From contig NC_135557.1 of assembly GCF_964340395.1 (NCBI RefSeq), positions 23,194,725 to 23,258,724 of the forward strand: a stretch of 64,000 nt of DNA, given 5' to 3'. This stretch comes from Glandiceps talaboti. Lineage: Eukaryota > Hemichordata > Enteropneusta > Spengelidae. The position numbers and the translations under genes were made by a program. Shown here in pieces: positions 51,233 to 64,000 of the stretch. Position 1 is the stretch's first letter. Each line of letters begins with the position of its first letter. The notes under the pieces are model-generated. The model searched no databases and was not told where the DNA came from. It was given only the letters and a program-made list of their open reading frames with translations.

Positions 51233-54200
51233 ATGATGAAGATGTGCTCTAGCGAAGCAAATAACCTGTCTGTCTTCAGAGTACATGTTTTGATTATGCT
51301 TGCAGTTGTATTCTTCTTAGAGGGTAAGTTCTTATCACAAAAATTGTTATATTGAACAATTTATGAATGCTGCAATATTGTCGATTCGGCCGTAAATGTC
51401 GATAAAACATGGCATTACAAAGAATTCTTGCAAAACTTACAAAGCTTACATATAAAAGTGCACGTGACGGTAGTGTCAAAGGGGACAATTGGCGAAAATG
51501 TTAGTTTGAGAAAAAGGTCACGATCATATTTCGGCTCTATTCCCTTTTAATCCTAAATGTTATCAAATTATCTGTCTTCAATTCTCCCTGGATAATTTTG
51601 GTCAAATCAAAGAACGGAGGGGAAAACTATCAGAAAATGTCCTAAATTTGTCGACAAATGTGCCATTTTCAGAAAATGGCAAAAACATACAGTTTATTTG
51701 CATTAGGCCCTTTTGACATTTAACCAATTTAATCCACGGTTTTTTCTTCTTATTTTTTTTTCTCAGAATATTGAAGTGTTGGCTATTTCAGGTCGAAGTT
51801 ACACACGAACAGTAAAATGCACAAATCACAAAGCCTTGCTCGTTAGCTAGGAGCATTGAGATTATGCTGTTCTCGTTGAACTTTTCTAAACCGTTTCTCT
51901 TGACATGTTTCATTTCTAGGACAAGTGAAAGCTTCCTTTGTTGTGAATCCAAAAGATACCCTTGTTATCCAGGGTGATAGTACGCATCTAGACTGTACAT
52001 TTACATCTAAACCACCTCTGTATGGATGGTATATGGATGTAGCCACTGCGTTGACTTCACGTGAAGCACTCACTGGAAACGGTCCTGGTGATTATGAGTT
52101 AGTCAGTTACAACAATGTCTATAATCTACGTATCCACAATATAACTAAAGATGACGCTGGGTTATACGACTGTGTCGATCTTACCACTAGAGATGAAGTC
52201 GAGGCAAACCTGTATGTAGTGAGTAAGTATATGAAGAAAGACTAATCTAAATTGAATATAATGTTGTATAGACTTCACTGTAGTATATCCAGTTATGTAG
52301 GTATTTCAGTCCCATCGATGACGGAACCCTCTTATTGTTATCATTCCCAATGTACAATGTTGGGGGCTCAGGCTAGACTAACTATAAGCTATTTCTTGAC
52401 TCCCCGTTTCCTCTTCTCTCTTGTGTTTTGTAACCAAGTTTTTGTAATCAGTTATATTTAGTCAAACTTGATAGACGTACATCGCATAAGTACGTATATT
52501 AACGGCGGAGATTGTGAATGGTATTAAATTTCAGAAAGTAGAGTCGACCGCCTTTATTTTATAATCTATATTGCATGTCGACTTTCCTGTGTGTATTTAT
52601 GAAATATTGTTTTTAAAGTTTCACTCACTGTAAGTGAAATTATTTTTAATCACACAATCAACTATATATTCACTGCATTTTAAAAATACAATACTGAGAT
52701 ATTGTACATGTTATTGTATTCATACGTTCTACAGTAACATGTTGGCATTGTGATCGCATTGGAAAGCTGATTTGTGGGTGTGGACCTAAAGATGTGTACA
52801 GCTGCACATATGAATTTACCCACAGGTTATTCAATACTATCCAGGGTGTACGTACGGTACGAGAAAGTTATTATATCTTTAGAAGAAAACTGTTTACGAA
52901 AAACATTTCAGTTGCACCTATTGTAGTCTAATACCTTCGCAAGTTGTATGTGGAAATAATTTCTTTCATTTTCAATTCTGTTGTTGTGTGCGCACGGCAA
53001 ACAGCTGATAAACCAGAATGCTGGATAAGTCCTGGCATAACAGTGATAGAAGGAGAGAAGGTCAACCTAACGTGCGACATAGCATTAGACGACAATGCAC
53101 CTGGTGATCTTGTTTGGTATGAACGCATGGATAAATGGATAGAAAGACATCGTCATCCTGCTCCTAATAGTACTTGGTCAACGGAATTTAGTCGAGATGA
53201 TAATGGTGCAATATTGAATTGTCGATTAGAACATGAAACTCTACCAGCATGGAAATGGTCACAGGTTACTTGTGAAAACGATATCCTTTTGGATGTTCAA
53301 TGTAAGTACATGATAATTGTAATTCTCGTTTTTGGATTGTGTGTAATATTCTACAGCTACAATACGTTTTTTTTTCAGATTCATATTTACATTTACATCA
53401 TTTTACCTTCCGTAATGTTGTACATATTTTGTTTTATATGATAGGCGAATAGTACTATTTTTACGAAACCAGTGCGATTTGTCTATGTTATTTGCAAATT
53501 GTTAGCTAGGTAATCCCCATGTTGCAATTGTAGTAGTATGTCGCGTGATGGTCATTGCTGTTTGGTAATATTTTTTTTACGTTGGTTCACGCACCTCTAC
53601 AGCGACCACATTTACACCATTCTACGCGCAGATTATGGTTTTACTTTGTAGTATGACAGAATAACATTGGCATTATGTCCTTTGCAGTTTCACCAATGGT
53701 GTATATTTCTCAGTTCCCGGGATCAGCTGTTATGGAAGGTGATGATTACGTTGCATCGTGTGGTATTCTAGAACCTGGACGTCCTGATGGTCCATATATA
53801 ATTTCGTGGTTTCATGAAAACATAGACATACAACACGATGAGGATTTACTTACGATATCGACCATTAATAGAACTGAAGGAGGTGAATACACGTGTGTAC
53901 TGGCCAACACTTTCTATAACGGTGTACAGGGTAACGGCAATGCCACTGTCTCAGTCGATGTTCAATGTAAGTCATTGATGAGTGTATCTGTTCTATATAC
54001 TATTCTATTTCATGACAGAATTTTCAATAAGCTATTGTGACTGTTACTATAACCTTGACCATGTTGTTTTTGTCAAGCGATTTGGATTAACGTTAATCGA
54101 CCGTCTAAACTCAAGTCCCATGGTGATGGCTACATTTACTAATGATTGACGAATGGCCAGATAATATAAAAGACTCAGTGTATATATTGTTGTTATTCCT

Positions 54201-57200
54201 ATCATCACATGTTAACGTCATTGAAGTCTAACATATTTGTGAGATTTGTAATCCTGCAAACCATCATAACGTGAATATCATGGAATTTAAGAAAATATAT
54301 ATAATTGTACGATGAGTTTATATCGATATATTTCACGCGAAAGTTAAAAGTTATACTCAGGTAAAAAAATATCGACATCGAGACAGAGTTGCATTTTTCA
54401 CCAGTGGGTGGAATGAAGATACACAGTGTCCGGTCTCACGCTAGAGCTTTTCTGGAAATAGATGATGTAGTATTCATAACTTCCTCATCTTTGATCGACA
54501 AGTTGTACAACGTAGATTTGTTCCTAGAATAAGCGGCATACATTTTGCTATTGAATATCAATTATCGAAAGAGGTGTCTTTCAATCGAAAATTACCAAGT
54601 AGATCAAATAATTTTAAGAGTATGTCTATATGCATGCCACATCGCTCATTTTGATAGCCGAATCTACCCTGGTTGCAATTGCAAGGTATATATTTATATA
54701 TTATGTTACCACGATACATTCTCTCTGGTAACAATGTGTAGTTATAGATTATAACATGTTGTACATATAACAACTACATATTATTTTCGAATTGAATATA
54801 TACTTCCTATACTATTATTATGATTAATACTATTACACATTTTCTTATTTTGTATTTTATGTTTAATATCAATTTGTACTCTTTTATTTGTATTTGTATG
54901 TTTTTTTTTGAGTTAGGACATAATCATTGACAAAATACATCGACTGACAAAATGTTTTTTTTTTTTTCATAGACTTGTCCCTAGTCAATATTAGCCTCTC
55001 GTCAGACATCATCATAGAAGGAGATCCGATAACAATTGACTGTTTGGCGTATGATGGCAACCCTGACCCGTACATGATGAGTTTGTATTTCAAAGAGCTT
55101 GTAATCTATGAAGTTGAGGGTACCGAACTTACCTTTGAGATAGAGCATGGCGTGCCATCATCAGACAGTGGTATTTACCAGTGCAGAGCAACTACACTGT
55201 TCTACGATGAAGCAAGACATTCATCTAATGATATTGCAATTATCATCCAGTGTGAGTAATGTATTACAACAAAACTAGATAGAATGTAGAGTTTCAATAG
55301 GGTGGCATAAAATCTTTATTACGTCTTGTTAAACGTTTTGCGTTGCGAATTAATTTCACAAGCAATATACAGACACTGACAACGCGCACGAACATGAAAT
55401 TATACATTGTACCTCACTGTAAACACAAGTAAACTGTTTGTTGTCTGAACCGTCCTTGTTTCATCCGACAGTAAGATAACATGTACCATTCAATATGCTT
55501 GCACTCTATCAGTGTCTGTATATAATTTGATATAATTTGAAACAAATAAACAAAGGGCAATCGTGTCGTGTATACATAATTGGAACCCTATAATCTCTAT
55601 AGTTTGGTAGTATATTTTTAGTGTACGGTGAAAAGTCAGACTTTGGTAAGTAATGCAATACTGTGCTTCAAACTGAAAATCGGATGGAAATGACAGTTCC
55701 TTGATACATAAAAAAGGGGGGTAGGTAAACAAACAAACAAACAAACAAACACTTTTCTTGTTTATCCTTTACGGACTGAAACTAATGTGATTGGAATCTG
55801 ATAGCAATACGGCTTGTTTACCGCTAGTCTGTTTTCATCGTTTATTTTTTTCGATATTTTTTTTCTTAATTGTGCAAGAACAACAATATGCGAAGAAAAT
55901 AGAGCATGGCAAATAAAGACATTTTATATTCATACATCAGATTGTAACAATATTGTGACTGAATTAGATTCGTTTGTCTTTAGAAATGTACAAGTTAATG
56001 TATAATACATGGTGTACCAACAATTATCCTTTGTCAACAAGACATTAATTTAGTACATAGTGCATTTGTAATCTCATTGTTTGCAAACCAAAACCAATTT
56101 TGACATTAAATAAATCAAAAATCATTAAATGAAACTTAGTTGTCATTACTTCTTTGTCAAAAATTGACGGTTCATTGAATTTTCATCTTTATTTAAAAAA
56201 AATATTGTATCATTTATTTTTTCAGATTCACCCGACATTTACGAAACAGATGATGTACACGCCAAAATTAATGAAACTGTTAGTCTCGTATGCACCGCCG
56301 AGGCTGTACCACCACCTTCAATAGTATGGTATGATAGCAGCACAGGCAAAGTTATACCAGAAGGTATTAGCAGAGAAAACAATGGCAAATCTATGAGAAA
56401 CGTAACAACACGTGACCCTGATGGCAAACTAGTGACAAGTACTCTTACTGTGTACCGTGTCAGTAGGTCTGACTTTGGAGAGTACATATGTGAAGCGTTC
56501 AATTGGATTGGAAGTGATACTTCAGTAATAGTTATCAGGGAAGGTAAATTGTAATAACGTTGTTATTGTTATATAAATTATATATATATTTATCACTGCA
56601 TAGACGTTGGATGGGACAATCAATGTTCACTGCAAAGCATGTAGATGGCTTTTACTGATGTAACCTAGATACTGACTATAGTGGAACCATTTTGAACCAC
56701 GAGTCACACAGTCATTTATTGCATACAACGTAGGTACTGGATACAGTATTAAACGTATAAACGTACCTCTTTAGACAACTGGGGTAATTTTTCGGTTCTA
56801 AGGCATTTGATATGTGTACGTACGAAAAGTAATGTACACAATATATATATATTATAAAGTCTTTTATTTCTACTTCGATTTTTGGATAATCGCCCTCATT
56901 TATAAAATACTTTATTTTTGGAGAAATATTGTCTTATTGAGAAAATGAGTGTACATCATTATTGTCATTTCGCAGTTTCTACCTCAACGATAAACTGTTT
57001 GTTCAATCAAAGACTTACCTATTCTCAAATCAAATTAATGTAACAAATGAAGGGTTAACAAAGAAATAGTTTAGGTTGTGGTCAAAATGATATCTACATT
57101 AAACCACTAGTACTCCGATATGGCCCTCGATTACTATGTTAACTCTGTGGGAAAGTAAAAAATTGTTGATTTCTAGTCCTTTTGAAATAATAAAAGAAAC

Positions 57201-58392
57201 TTTGGGGTTCAACATTTTAATGTGGCAAAGTTTGACATCGTTTAAGGACTTCTTTAATTTGATTTCCAGGCACATCGTACTGTAACACTACTTATCTGCC
57301 ATGTTGCTTATTTCTACTATTTTTTTTAATTATCAATTATAAAGGTTCTTCGATACATATCTGGGCAATCATCTTACTTATCCTCTCAGTTGGTGGTTTA
57401 ATTGCAGTTGGAGCAGTTCTCACACGGTATTATTATCGTAAATACAAGATGAAAGAAATAAAAGGTGATCTATATCGTAAATCGACACAGTGGCCTAGAC
57501 TCTCTCACCAGTTTTCGGAAGCATCACCATTAGCTGTTTTGTTTGTAGCAATATCTATCAAATAATTGTACTATCCCAGTGACACGTCAACACATGATTA
57601 GCCCTACCTAGTCGACGAAGGCCCACAGTCCAATTATGCAGTATTTATCAGTACATACAAAACAACCCTTTTTAGCGATGGGCTACTCCGAGGACTGTGA
57701 GAGAGTCTAACGATACCCTTCCCTGTTTGCTTGGTCGTTATTACATTCATACCACATTGTTCCCATACAACCTTCATTGATTGACTTAGATCATGTGACG
57801 GCACAGTATGTACTAGTAATCCATAATAACATTTATATACATAGAAAGAAATGTGCTAGGCGTGTTTTATTTTTCCTTGGCAATAGTCGTGACATCCACA
57901 GGAGCCTTTAAGGTGATATTCTTTGATTCTGAAAAGAATATGTGCCTTAGAATGTAATGTGTTCAAACACGCTCGTGATCTGTCCTTGTTCAGTCACTAT
58001 TAAACGTGACATTATCCCACGTGCTGTTATGTAGAACTATTTCCCTAGGCTTTCAGTCTGAAATACCTGCTGCGTAACAGCATACCATCAGGAGGGGATA
58101 ATCGAAATATACTAGTGTAATCATAGACAGACAATAATATGATATATTTAAAAACATCCTATAAAGTTGGGGACTCAACGTAGCGATACTTTGTTATATA
58201 ATAACATTATACTAATATTATGTGGTCCTTCTCGATTTCAGGTGAAAACGTAAAAGGGTAAGACACATTTTAAAACCAATCCTACATTTCATTTGATTTC
58301 CAAAATATGTACAATAAGATAAATTTATCCCGTTACACTTTCAACCATGTCATTCTTATACATCGAATATTATTTTTTTTAAATCTTAGCAG

Positions 58393-58490
<98 letters not shown>

Positions 58491-59499
58491 TCATTAACTT
58501 TTCCAATGATTCAGTTAAGAATACACATTTTTGAGGAAGATAAAAACGAATGTTTGTAATTAATTATAACTTTCAATATGTTTTATCCGAGTGTCTAATT
58601 TCATTCCATGTTATGGTAGACTTGGTGAAAGTGGTACATACAGGCATGATCCTGAAGGGATTACAAATATGGACATGCTGAACGCATATATAGGTAAAGT
58701 TTTGTTCAACTTCAAACTGTCAATATTTGATTAATTTGGAATTGTTCAGTTTTCTGATCCATCATCTTTGATACTAACAAAACTATTTCAATATATAATA
58801 TATAAATATTATTCAACACCAATAACATTATTAACAACGACTCTTATCCGACGATTTGATATATTTCTCATACTCATATTATTATCTGCCACCTTTCCCA
58901 ACATTTCTTAGAAACTGGTCATATGTTCATACCAAGAGCCCAAGCCAGGAAGGCAGCTGTTGCGCCTGAAACCGTACATGTCTCTGATGTGTATGCTAAA
59001 CCTGACAAGAAAAAACAGGTAAATATTTGTTATGGTGGTATATGGTATTATCATAGATTACTGAATTAGAGGCAAGGGATGTCGATTGCTTGACATGATA
59101 ATTTATTTTTCAATATCTATCTAGCGAGAGAGAGAAAGAGAGAGAGAGAGTGAGACAGACAGACAGAGACAGAGGGAGACAGACATGCGTACAAAAATAC
59201 ATATAAACAGACACAGCCAGAGCGACAGAGGAAGAGACAAAGACAGCGACATACATACACACATACACACATACATACATACATACATACATACATACAT
59301 ACATACATACATACATACACACACACACATACATACATACATACATACATACATACATACATACATACATACATACACACACACATACACACATACACAC
59401 ATACATACATACATACATACACACACATACATACATACATACATACATACATACATACATACATACATACACACACACATACATACATACATACATACA

Positions 59500-59531
<32 letters not shown>

Positions 59532-60404
59532 CATACATACATACATACATACATACATACATACATACATACATACAGAGAGAGAAACAAACATATCTAG
59601 ACAGACAACAGATCTAGATGTACAGACGAAGACAAGGGGAGTTTTATTATTAATCTTTATTTATTAATCTCGATAACTCCATAGGTTTTTAAACCTCTTT
59701 TCGTGGAGGTCGAGATACATCAAAATACAAAATAACAACACAATAAAATACACGGCAATACAGTGCACTACAAATATTCAATACCAAACAAACACTTAAA
59801 ATGGACATTGGTGACAATCAATAGAGGAATAAAATTTCAATAGACTGTTTAAAATACATTTACAGATACAATAAGTACAATTGACTTAAAATGATTCATC
59901 CATATACTTTGTAAATAAGAAATTATAGCAATCCCTCTTAAAAACATCAACTGCATCTATTTTACGCAAATGTACAGTGCCGAAAATATTTAGCTGATAT
60001 ATCTTATTTAATTTTGAAATCTTCATCCGAATTTACAATACAAAACATTTAGTTTTTTTAAAAATATTTATGAATAAGATTTTATATTTGAATATTACAA
60101 TATTATATTACTGGAAATTCAAACAATATAAGTTATTAGATCATTTTTTTGCAAATAAAGAAATGTGTACTTTTTCAAATACCGGCCAATATTTTTTTAT
60201 TCGAAAAAGGTGGAGCAGATTCCCGAAATAGAAGACGTCACGGACGCTAACGGACGAAATGCACAGACTCGAGGATACGACATGAAACCTGTTGAGGAAG
60301 CAGATAGTAACAATGCGTCTTCTGTTCAAGAACAATTAGAAATCAATGTATTACAAATGGATGGAAAGTCGATGCCTCAATATACACGTTCTGTATTTAT
60401 TTAA
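51233..60404 (+). CDS. Ig-superfamily receptor gene 3, five Ig domains, tail without ITIM
   Basis: Eleven coding exons join in frame into 692 codons: 51233-51323, 51920-52222, 53005-53301, 53688-53966, 54973-55251, 56226-56543, 57345-57464, 58242-58257, 58620-58693, 58912-59018, 60210-60404. Exon 1 encodes a 30-residue signal peptide, exons 2-6 Ig1-Ig5 (residues about 31-522), exon 7 the membrane helix (about 528-548) followed by basic residues. Exon 8 is a 16-base microexon, as in gene 2. The tail has one YxxP motif (VYAKP, Y620) plus NAYIE and GYDMK tyrosines. The last exon has a weak acceptor (GAAAAAG) and stops at 60402-60404, two bases before a good donor sequence (AAAGGTAATA); the ITIM/ITSM exon that would follow is a relic. 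Ectodomain is clearly homologous to RTK1 and gene 2 but more distant than they are to each other. The last exon is the least certain part. Confidence 0.84.
55726..55750. repeat. (CAAA)n short tract
   Basis: Six CAAA units in the Ig4-Ig5 intron of gene 3. Confidence 0.9.
58397..58484. repeat. (AT)n microsatellite
   Basis: AT run in the gene 3 intron between the exons at 58257 and 58620. Confidence 0.96.
59246..59576. repeat. (CATA)n microsatellite
   Basis: CATA with CACACA variants in the last intron of gene 3. Open frames across it on both strands are repeat translations. Confidence 0.97.
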
Positions 60405-60660
60405 AGGTAATATATAATTTTAGACTTTTTGGATTTAAAAAAAAATAATTTAATTTTTTTTAAAGATTCTTTTTTTTTTGTAATGCTGTCATCTTTAAAT
60501 TTGTTGTCGCCTTGTTATTATCATTAGGATGTGATCGTGATAACGGAGACATGTGAGACATTGTTTATCGTATGATCTACTCTGTCTATATTTTTTGTTA
60601 TTTTATGTTACTTTATACTCCTCACAAAAAACACCCTGTATTTCCTTTATTTGTCATTAG

Positions 60661-60845
60661 TTGAAGAGTGGGCAAGGTTAGGTAATAATGTATGCCTAAC
60701 AACATTATTCAGTGAGGATCAAACTGAATAAAAGAAGAGATCACCACCACTCAGACAAAGAGTGTCAGCTATTTGTGGGGTATACGTAGTAGGAAGAGAG
60801 TATGTGTGGATTGATGTTTTGAGAACAACCCAGCTGTCTGAAAAT
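60661..60845 (+). pseudogene. Relic ITIM/ITSM terminal exon of gene 3
   Basis: Aligns with the last exon of gene 2 (38501-38671) through GGGCAAGGT, ATGTATGC, a CACCACCACT block, AGAGAGTA and the final AACCCAG. An acceptor (TTTGTCATTAG) still precedes it. In the old frame the first stop comes after six codons (GGT TAG), the ITIM tyrosine is followed by a stop and the ITSM is destroyed. Non-functional remnant. Confidence 0.78.
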
Positions 60846-62083
60846 TCATATATCATCCCAATAGTACTTGATCATAAATGGTGGTCCTACAGGAATGTCC
60901 CTATCAAGCAATTGGAAAACGACATAAATAATTATAACTAGCTGGTCTACTTTAAACATAGTTCATAGTTTGCATTTGCATCATTTGTATTTATCCTCGG
61001 TATACAGATAGATTTCCATGACTTGGAGATGCTTACAAGTCAAGGTCATGTTAAATTCTAGATCAATATAATAGTTAGATGATTTATTCTCATCAGTAAA
61101 TAAAGTTGACGCCACTAATCATACATTTTCCTGCTCTGGTCTACGTTGACAATTGTTTCTCTTTCGACCTTGAACTTAACAGTTTTGCAATGCCATGTAC
61201 ACAAATATCCAATGTTACCGATTATTCTTGTAATATGCATTGCATTCATTTATTGTCGAGAACTTTGTGTTTTGTACTTTGATACATAAATATGGACAAG
61301 ACAGTTGCCATAGATATAATTACTGTAGCATTACATATAACTCAGGTATACTCACATATAGTCACTTAGATATTTACTCAAGCTTTCAAATTGACCTATA
61401 TATGTCGTCAATGAATACTAGACTACTCGATTACAAGTGTTATATTTACTTCTCTGATTCTACTATAATTACATATTTACTCTACATTTATCTTATCACA
61501 TTTAAAGTAGTTACTGCATTTATTACATTAGAAATGATGTTGTAAAATAAAAATATATTTTCAATCAATTTCATTAAAAAGTATACGAATGTTTCAATTA
61601 AAGCTTGTGTCATGTGTGACACAATTATCTATCAGTAAGGGTTGATGGATAGCATGTATCTCAGACAACGTCAGACCACTTTGCTGTGGTGGTCTGAGCA
61701 TGGTACAGTGTTAGCATACGTGCCTAGTTATACAGGAACGAGGAAAACAGATAAAATAAATAATGTAAGTCTAGATTAGATATTTGGCATTGAAGTACGG
61801 CCAGATACAGCGTTGTGTGTATGGGTGGCAGTATTACGTACTCATGGTACTCAGTCAACAATTATTTAGGACTGTACACAAATCACACCAACAGCGTTGT
61901 ACATTAATGGAGAGAGAGATGGAGAGTAGAACAACGAATATAGATCAACATACATACATTACCATACATAATGTTATTGTATTTAACATTTCATTTATTA
62001 GTCAGGCTCATGGACTAGATAAGTCTCTAGTGGGCTATATCAATGGTCCTCACCAGAAAAATACTATCATTTATTAGTCAGTA
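60846..62083. other. Intergenic between gene 3 and RTK2
   Basis: No gene seen. One composite ETS-GATA-like element lies inside (61740-61754). Confidence 0.4.
61740..61754 (+). promoter_or_regulatory. Composite GAGGAA...GATAA element, site 4
   Basis: GAGGAAAACAGATAA preceded by TATACAGGAAC, the same left flank as at 47736. Confidence 0.35.
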
Positions 62084-62126
62084 TGTATACATACATACAT
62101 ACATACATACATACATACATACATAC
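62084..62126. repeat. (CATA)n short array
   Basis: About ten CATA units. Confidence 0.95.
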
Positions 62127-62279
62127 GGTTACAAATAATGGTGTTTACATAGAACATGTGACATGCTAACGTTGAGACGGTGATAAATGTGATTGGGTGA
62201 GTACATGTTAACACACACACGCATAGAGACACAAAGATTTTGGAGTAGTGTTTCAGTTTTAATTGATACAAGCAGAAAC

Positions 62280-62294
62280 GAGGAAACTGGATAA
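62280..62294 (+). promoter_or_regulatory. Composite GAGGAA...GATAA element, site 5
   Basis: GAGGAAACTGGATAA preceded by AGAAAC; weaker flank match than the others. Confidence 0.3.
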
Positions 62295-62915
62295 CCAAAA
62301 TATTTATTTCTAATAACAAAATACTAAGTAATGTTAAGTTAGTTGCTATAATAGCAGGTAACATGGTGTATTTATTCCCAGTTATATGACGATAAATGTC
62401 AATATAACATTTAAATTGAGTCTGGTATTTGATCAGTTATCAACCCCCCCCCCCCTTTTTTTTTTCCTTTTACAATCTTAAAAAGTAGGAAATTCTAGGT
62501 ATGCTGACCAATATTACATCGAGATCACTTCTAACTTTAAAAACTTTGCGATTACAAATTCATGATTTAGAAATAAAAAATACGAATAATACACGTATTA
62601 AAAAATAGACCCAGTTAATGTACACATAGTGAAAAGAAATATAATAATCACTATTTATTACATGAATTGTGCATGCATGGGAGTTTGGTTTCTCCGCTGA
62701 TACGAGTTTTTAAATTCAATTAATGTGGAAATTTACTAAAGATTGTGTGACTCCTGGCATATCCTGGATATAAATCAACATATTTCGCATTCTCAAAATA
62801 ATGTGTATAATGAACGATCGGCCTGAGTAAGTATTCCTTTCATTTATTGTAATATCAATTTGCCAACTGGGCGTAAGCGTGCGACACATAGGATATATAA
62901 AGAAGATTACAGTGC

Positions 62916-63611
62916 TCAACATTTTTCGCCTCCGTAGTCAGCGCCACCAACGTCAACAGCTTGTTCCACATTGATGTACACCTGGAAATAAAGATAAAAG
63001 ACATAATGAGCTTCCTAGTTATGACGAAGAATTAGTGGAAATAAGTTTAATTTAGTGATTAGGAATTTATGTAATGTCAGTATTGGTTATGTTTTGCCTT
63101 GATTGAGATTTGAAATCCATGGTACTGATATTTTGTTGATTAGGAACTATTATTTTGGTTTATCCCAAACTAAATCCAACCTCGATTGACACAATCATAT
63201 GCGACTTCTCAATAATTCTCTGATTAAAGGAATTCTTTTTTTCAAACCTGAAATCGGAACACATGTAGATGAAGAGGCAACGTTAACGTTATAGACCACA
63301 ACATGAATGAAACGTACCTTTTCATCTTCCACAAACTGTTTTAACACAATAAATATCTCAGCAAATGTTGGACGCTTGTTTGGATCTTCATTCCAGCAGC
63401 TTATCATTAGTTTATACCTATCAAAATACATGAAACACTTTGTTATAGTCTAAGGTTGAATATAATCGAACTCCATATCATCATAACTTGTTTCTGTGGA
63501 TAAATATGTCCAACTAAACTTGCAATTCATAAAGAACAACCCTCCCTTAAATTAATACTCAAATCATACACAGTATAAACACATACATATACTGTTTATC
63601 TGTTGTTTAAA

Positions 63612-63644
<33 letters not shown>

Positions 63645-63807
63645 TTCTGTCTGACTGTTTCTCTATCTCTCTCTCTGTAAATAGGGAATTTTTTTTATAA
63701 CTTTACTTACAGTTCCTTTTTGCAATTCGATGGTTTCGGCATTCGATAACCTGTTGTCAGAGCTTGTATCACTTCCTCGCCTGACATTCCCGGGTAGGGT
63801 CGATAAC
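62916..63807 (-). CDS. Receptor tyrosine kinase RTK2, last three exons
   Basis: Exons 63807-63711, 63417-63318 and 62981-62916 have the same sizes (97 and 100 bases before the last) and phases as RTK1 exons 14-16 and encode the C-lobe of a tyrosine kinase: [29 protein letters not shown]. The tail VYINVE repeats the YxN motif of RTK1 and the protein also ends in a cysteine. The rest of the gene lies beyond the window. It is convergent with gene 3, as RTK1 is with gene 1. Confidence 0.92.
63616..63645. repeat. (CTGT)n short array
   Basis: Seven CTGT units in an RTK2 intron. Confidence 0.93.
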
Positions 63808-63911
63808 CTTTACATTGAAAGTATAGAACAAACGTTAATCAAATTTGTAATTAAACATTATAACGGGCAGAAATGACAAACGGAACAACTGATGGCGATG
63901 ATGATGATTGA

Positions 63912-63922
63912 GTTGTTGTAAG

Positions 63923-63975
<53 letters not shown>

Positions 63976-63990
63976 GCTGTTGTTGTTGAT
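63912..63990. repeat. (GTT)n trinucleotide tract
   Basis: GTT run with one GCT, near the window end in an RTK2 intron. Confidence 0.95.
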
Positions 63991-64000
63991 TTTGATGATG

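Overview
This is AT-rich, intron-rich animal nuclear DNA. Coding exons are small, with GT-AG (and one GC-AG) splice sites and uniform phases. Non-LTR retrotransposon fragments and very long microsatellites make up much of the rest. The receptor types (tyrosine-kinase receptors with Ig domains, Ig receptors with tyrosine-motif tails) and a membrane-anchored FkbM-type methyltransferase fit a marine invertebrate. I cannot tell from the sequence whether it is a spiralian, an ambulacrarian or a cephalochordate.

The window holds a cluster of five related receptor genes built on one five-Ig ectodomain plan, with every ectodomain exon in phase 1-1. Three are plus-strand transmembrane Ig receptors without a kinase: gene 1 (1-4214, 3' part only, decayed tail), gene 2 (28857-38671, 14 coding exons, 700 codons) and gene 3 (51233-60404, 11 coding exons, 692 codons). 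Two are minus-strand receptor tyrosine kinases: RTK1 (17115 down to 5666, 16 coding exons, 913 codons, intact) and RTK2 (only its last three exons, 63807-62916). Genes 1/RTK1 and 3/RTK2 are convergent pairs; RTK1/gene 2 are divergent.

The main point of interest is that RTK1 and gene 2 share nearly the same promoter, signal-peptide exon, Ig1 and Ig2, but end in opposite kinds of signalling domain. RTK1 has a complete tyrosine kinase. Gene 2 has a tail with three YAQP motifs (YxxP, Crk-SH2 type), an SH3-type proline motif, one ITIM and one ITSM. This looks like an invertebrate paired-receptor system in which a kinase and a putatively phosphatase-recruiting receptor read similar ligands. The ITIM/ITSM exon is lost by nonsense mutation in gene 1 and survives only as a relic behind gene 3, so tail type differs between the copies.

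Region by region: 1-4214 gene 1, with a 1.6 kb insertion that is a near-identical inverted copy of 24817-26523; 4300-5665 repeats; 5666-17115 RTK1; 17116-28856 a shared divergent promoter region holding two mirror-image LINE copies, an orphan Ig1 exon, a third LINE fragment and a minisatellite; 28857-38671 gene 2; 38672-51232 mostly microsatellites and duplicated segments, with an FkbM-like gene (44135-44893) and two duplicated candidate promoter/first-exon units (47.1-48.7 kb); 51233-60404 gene 3; 60661-60845 the relic ITIM exon; 62916-64000 the end of RTK2. All gene models come from reading splice sites and paralogue alignment by eye. None has transcript support here.
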